Shown here: positions 5,715 through 5,820 of the stretch, piece after piece
Numbering within the stretch: position 1 is the first letter of the stretch
Layout of the letters: the number at the start of each line of letters is the position of its first letter
NCBI GenBank assembly: GCA_038746265.1
Contig: JBCDKU010000110.1
Location: 1-5,820, forward strand
DNA from: JBCBKP01 sp038746265
GTDB lineage: Bacteria > Planctomycetota > Phycisphaerae > Phycisphaerales > UBA1924
Length of the DNA stretch: 5,820 nucleotides
Direction of reading: 5' to 3'
Made by a program: the position numbers and the translations under genes
The notes under the pieces: generated by a model
The model's input: the letters and a program-made list of their open reading frames with translations, nothing else
Databases searched by the model: none
What the model was told of the DNA's origin: nothing

Positions 5715-5820
5715 CGCGACTCGAACGACCAATCCCGGACACCGCGCTCGACGCGCAAGCCAGATCGCCGCTCGACGCCCGCCCCGAGCACTCGGCCGAC
5801 AGCCCGCTCTCGGTCCACGC
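5711..5820 (+). CDS. Partial gene, probably metal ABC transporter ATP-binding subunit
   Basis: An ATG at 5711 overlaps the stop of the troA-like gene as ATGA, and the frame is open for 36 codons to the right edge. The overlap suggests translational coupling in one operon. The residues run MTRLERPIPDTALDA... and end PLSVHA. That ending resembles the first strand of Mn/Zn ABC ATPases (PLxVHxLTVAY-like), which would put about 30 extra residues before the nucleotide-binding domain. The Walker motifs lie beyond the window, so the assignment rests on gene order and this short match. Confidence 0.6.
   Translation, partial: MTRLERPIPDTALDAQARSPLDARPEHSADSPLSVH

Overview
The window is a GC-rich stretch of bacterial chromosome with six genes and no RNA genes, insertion sequences or CRISPR array that I can see. 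The gene content suggests a planctomycete, probably of the Phycisphaerae. The clues are a very large secreted protein fusing a redoxin, a cytochrome c and a copper monooxygenase, and two secreted proteins ending in a VPxP / short hydrophobic helix / RRRR sorting tail (a variant of PEP-CTERM). The taxonomic placement is an inference from these gene types and not a measured result.

Layout. (1) Positions 1-103, minus: the first 34 codons of an unrecognised gene. (2) Positions 303-2333, plus: a 676-aa exported protein with a thioredoxin-like domain, a one-heme cytochrome c domain, a two-domain peptidylglycine-monooxygenase-like copper enzyme with all six expected copper ligands, and a C-terminal EF-hand pair. 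It diverges from gene 1 across a 199-bp intergenic region. (3) Positions 2339-3157 and 3307-4005, both minus: two paralogous secreted proteins with VPxP-CTERM tails, arranged as a tandem duplication. The first converges on the monooxygenase gene with only 5 bp between the stop codons. (4) Positions 4205-4639, minus: mntR, a DtxR-family manganese-sensing repressor that starts at TTG. (5) Positions 4746-5714, plus: a TroA-type lipoprotein that binds Mn/Zn for an ABC importer. (6) Positions 5711-5820, plus: the start of the next gene, overlapping the troA-like stop by ATGA and most likely the transporter ATPase.

How they work together. mntR and the metal-importer operon diverge from a 106-bp intergenic region. 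In it, a sigma70-like promoter (TTGAAC, 17 bp, TACACT) is overlapped by a 24-bp imperfect palindrome, and a related copy lies exactly 30 bp downstream near the predicted transcription start. This is the layout expected for Mn(II)-MntR repressing manganese uptake, and possibly its own gene. The copper/heme fusion enzyme and the two CTERM proteins act outside the cytoplasm. Nothing in the sequence ties them directly to the metal-uptake locus.

Most worth a second look are the paired palindromes at mntR/troA, the redoxin-cytochrome-PHM-EF-hand architecture, and the duplicated VPxP-CTERM genes with hairpins upstream of each start.
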